The translations under genes and the position numbers were made by a program. Of a stretch of 64,000 nucleotides of DNA, positions 59,615 through 64,000 are shown piece by piece. Position 1 is the stretch's first letter. Each line of letters starts with the position of its first letter. This DNA comes from an uncultured Alistipes sp. (lineage in GTDB: Bacteria; Bacteroidota; Bacteroidia; Bacteroidales; Rikenellaceae), in NCBI GenBank assembly GCA_910583985.1, contig CAJTYA010000004.1:52466-116465 (forward strand). Direction: 5' to 3'. The notes under the pieces were generated by a model. It was not told where the DNA came from, did no database searches, and worked only from the letters and a program-made list of their open reading frames with translations.

Positions 59615-60802
59615 TCAGTTCCCTCTGCCGGCCAGCGCCACCGCCAGCGACGCCATCGTGACGACACCATAATCCAGCGCCCGTTCGTCGGGATCGAAAA
59701 GAGCGGTATGGAGTCCCCCCGCCGTCCCGCCGGGACGGGCGACGCCAAGCCGGAAAAAAAGGCTCGGATAGCGTTCCGTGTAATATCCGAAATCTTCGGC
59801 CGTCATCCTGAGGGCCAACTCCTCGATGTTTCCGGAGCCCCACAACCCGGCGGCGACTTTCCGGGCGCACGCCGTGAGCGACGGATCGTTCACCACGCAG
59901 GGGTAGCCTCCCGGCGCGATGTCCACCTCGGCCGAGGTATCGTAGGCCGCGGCCGTGGCTTCGGCGATCGTGCGGATGCGCTCTTTGGCCCGCGCGCGCC
60001 AAGCCTCGTCCATCGTTCTGAGCGTGCCCTCCATACGGACTTCGGCGGGAATGACGTTCGTCGCGCCGTCGGCAATCACCTTCCCGAACGACAGCACCGT
60101 AGGAATCCGGCTGTCCGCATGGCGGGAAACGACCTGCTGCAAGGCCATAAGGACGGCAGCCGAGGCCACGACCGGATCGGTCAGCGTATGGGGCAGCGCG
60201 CCGTGTCCGCCGGTGCCGCGCACGGCGATGCGGATTTCGTCGCTCGACGCCATGTATCGTCCGGCACGGAACCCTAATCGGCCGACCGGCATTTCGGCCG
60301 CGACATGCTCGCCGACGAAAGCCCGCACGTCGTAATCCCGGAAGGGGTCCTCGGCCAGCACGAGCGACGCGCCGCCGGGACAAAGCTCCTCGCCGGGCTG
60401 GAACAGCCCGAAAACGGTTCCCTCGAACGAGGCCCGATGCCGGTTGAGCACGAGCAGCGCGCCCAGCAGGCAGGCCGTATGGATGTCGTGTCCGCAGGCG
60501 TGCATGACGCCGGGACGGCGCGATGCAAATTCGAGTCCGGTCTTCTCCTCGATGGGCAGGGCGTCCATATCGGCGCGCAGCACGACGCAGCGTTTCGGGT
60601 CGCCCGTGCCCTCGATCCGGGCCAGCAGGCCCGTACCGGCGACGGGCCGGAACGCGATGCCCGCCTCGGTCAGTTTTTCGGCGATGCGCCGCGAAGTTTC
60701 GTGCTCCTCGAACGAAAGTTCGGGACAGGCGTGGAGCGTCCGGCGGAACCGGAGCACGTCGTCCGAAAATTCGCGGGCCGTCTTCTTGATGCTGTCGTAC
60801 AT
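59615..60802 (-). CDS. M20 amidohydrolase (N-acyl-amino acid hydrolase type)
   Basis: A 395-residue M20D metal-dependent amidohydrolase, cytoplasmic. Motifs: FRRTLHACPELSFEEHET, VLRADMDALPIEE, MHACGHDIHTACLLGA (first metal ligands His and Asp), FQPGEELCPGG (general base Glu), the lid domain SHxPH-type GTGGHGALPH, and a C-terminal MTAEDFGYY (metal Glu and Asp). It hydrolyses N-acyl or N-acetyl amino acids, or related amides. The start MYDSIKK at 60802 was chosen over a 13-codon extension. It lies 40 bases after metF in the same direction and may share its transcript. Confidence 0.88.
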   Translation of the reverse strand: MYDSIKKTAREFSDDVLRFRRTLHACPELSFEEHETSRRIAEKLTEAGIAFRPVAGTGLLARIEGTGDPKRCVVLRADMDALPIEEKTGLEFASRRPGVMHACGHDIHTACLLGALLVLNRHRASFEGTVFGLFQPGEELCPGGASLVLAEDPFRDYDVRAFVGEHVAAEMPVGRLGFRAGRYMASSDEIRIAVRGTGGHGALPHTLTDPVVASAAVLMALQQVVSRHADSRIPTVLSFGKVIADGATNVIPAEVRMEGTLRTMDEAWRARAKERIRTIAEATAAAYDTSAEVDIAPGGYPCVVNDPSLTACARKVAAGLWGSGNIEELALRMTAEDFGYYTERYPSLFFRLGVARPGGTAGGLHTALFDPDERALDYGVVTMASLAVALAGRGN

Positions 60803-60842
60803 GATTCGTCGGTTTGTCGCCGGACCCGAAGTCCGGCACATA

Positions 60843-61805
60843 TCAAAACAGGGCTTTGGCGATCTTCACGATGCTGTCCGTCTTGCTCATCGTGTAGAAA
60901 TGCAGGACCGGAATGCCGGCGGCAAGCAGCTCCCGCCCTTGAGCGACGGCCCATTCGATGCCCGCCTCGCGCACCTGCGCGTTCGTCTCGCAGCGCTCTA
61001 CTTCCCGGACGAGCTCCGCAGGCAGATCGACATGGAAAATCTGCGGCAGCATCGTCAGCTGCGACTTCGTGGCGAAAGGCTTGAGGCCCGGAATGATCGG
61101 GATCGTGATGCCCGCGGCGCGGCAGTCGTCGATGAACGCGAAGATCTTCGAGTTGTCGAAACTCATCTGCGTAAGGATGTAATCGGCCCCGGCATCGACC
61201 TTCTCCTTGAGCCGGCGCAGGTCTTCCTGCCGGTTGGGCGCTTCGGCATGTTTTTCGGGATAGCCGGCCACGCCGATGCAGAAATGCGAATGATGGCACT
61301 CGTCCACCTCCCCGTCGATGAAGACGCCCCGGTTCATGCGGTCGATCTGCCGGACGAGGTCCGAGGCATGGGCATGACCGTCGGGATGGACGCGGAAAGT
61401 GTTCTCGCCCCGCAGGTTGTCGCCCCGGATGGCCAGCACGTTATGGACGCCCAGAAAGTCGAGGTCGATGAGCGCGTCCTCGATGTCGTAGCGCGACTGC
61501 CCGCCGCAGATCATGTGCGGCACCACCTCCCATCCGTAGCGCTTCATGATGGCGGCCGAAATGCCCACGGTACCCGGCCGGCGGCGCACCGTATGGCGTT
61601 CGAGCAGGCCGTTTTCGCGCTCGGTATACTTCACGTCCTCGCGATGATAGGTGACGTTGATGTAGGCCGGCGAAAATTCGCGCAGCGGGTCGAGCGCGTC
61701 GAAAATCCGCTGCGTGCCCTCCCCCTTCAGCGGAGGGAGCAGCTCCACGGCCAGACGGGGCGTTTTCTTGTCCGTCGCTTCACGGACGATGTCGGTGATG
61801 TGCAT
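60843..61805 (-). CDS. metF: 5,10-methylenetetrahydrofolate reductase
   Basis: A 320-residue MetF. It has the TIM-barrel FAD enzyme signatures AVELLPPLKGEGTQRIFDAL, INVTYHRED, PHMICGGQSRYDIEDALIDL, GVHNVLAIRGDNLRGE, and VDAGADYILTQMSFDNSKIFAFIDDCRAAG. It makes 5-methyl-THF for MetH, whose gene is 21 bases upstream, so the two form the methionine methyl-transfer operon. Confidence 0.95.
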   Translation of the reverse strand: MHITDIVREATDKKTPRLAVELLPPLKGEGTQRIFDALDPLREFSPAYINVTYHREDVKYTERENGLLERHTVRRRPGTVGISAAIMKRYGWEVVPHMICGGQSRYDIEDALIDLDFLGVHNVLAIRGDNLRGENTFRVHPDGHAHASDLVRQIDRMNRGVFIDGEVDECHHSHFCIGVAGYPEKHAEAPNRQEDLRRLKEKVDAGADYILTQMSFDNSKIFAFIDDCRAAGITIPIIPGLKPFATKSQLTMLPQIFHVDLPAELVREVERCETNAQVREAGIEWAVAQGRELLAAGIPVLHFYTMSKTDSIVKIAKALF

Positions 61806-61826
61806 ATGTCCAGTAAGTTCGTTTCG

Positions 61827-64000
<2,174 letters not shown>

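Overview
The window reads as a chromosomal segment of a gut-type Bacteroidota, most likely Alistipes or a close Rikenellaceae relative. Reasons: GC-rich coding DNA, many copies of the Bacteroidota -7 promoter TAnnTTTG, DUF4493/PCMD surface lipoproteins, GldH, PSP1 and DUF3127 proteins, futalosine-type menaquinone synthesis (MqnC), and an RNase Y / 6S RNA / ZapA neighbourhood. The genus is an inference. GC-rich spacers are long and full of spurious open frames on both strands; I treat them as non-coding unless something specific is visible.

Region by region. 0.3-4.9 kb: a compact + strand operon with a steroid 5-alpha-reductase-like enzyme, an Old Yellow Enzyme-type ene-reductase, two short-chain dehydrogenases and an MscS channel. 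Its enzyme set matches a steroid or bile-acid A-ring reduction and 3-hydroxyl epimerisation pathway. 6-7.7 kb: an AspT/YidE-type transporter. 8.6-11.8 kb: a large lipoprotein glycoside hydrolase (GH106-like). 12.1-13.7 kb: two tandem copies of an unrecognised structured RNA, followed by a nucleotidyltransferase-HEPN gene broken by one in-frame TAA. 13.7-17.6 kb: an operon of tandem-DUF1080, exported Gfo/Idh oxidoreductase, a small membrane protein and ApbE. 17.9-26.0 kb: five adjacent genes for paralogous DUF4493/PCMD surface lipoproteins and an outer-membrane barrel. 26.6-30.6 kb: an esterase, a TrpB2-type tryptophan synthase beta with a Trp-Trp leader peptide, and glutamate dehydrogenase.

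30.8-35.3 kb: PSP1 protein, GldH, TrmB and a DcaP-like porin. 36.3-39.5 kb: a second exported sugar-oxidation operon (TIM-barrel epimerase, Gfo/Idh, DUF1080), matching the 3-keto-glycoside route known from Bacteroides. 40.9-46.1 kb: DUF3127 protein, cyclophilin, GNAT-like protein and a PEP-synthase-like protein with receiver-like domains. 46.6-47.8 kb: a small AT-rich island of unknown secreted proteins. 48.5-56.3 kb: housekeeping genes (rny, 6S RNA, zapA, rimO, dciA-like, recF, TPR protein, ribH, an ArsC/Spx-like protein). 57-64 kb: a thioferritin-like Dps-like protein, mqnC, a two-cluster ferredoxin, an M20 amidohydrolase, metF, and metH running off the right edge.

The best candidates for undescribed biology are the tandem structured RNA beside the NTase-HEPN gene, the steroid-type operon with its embedded MscS channel, and the tryptophan-leader control of a stand-alone trpB2.
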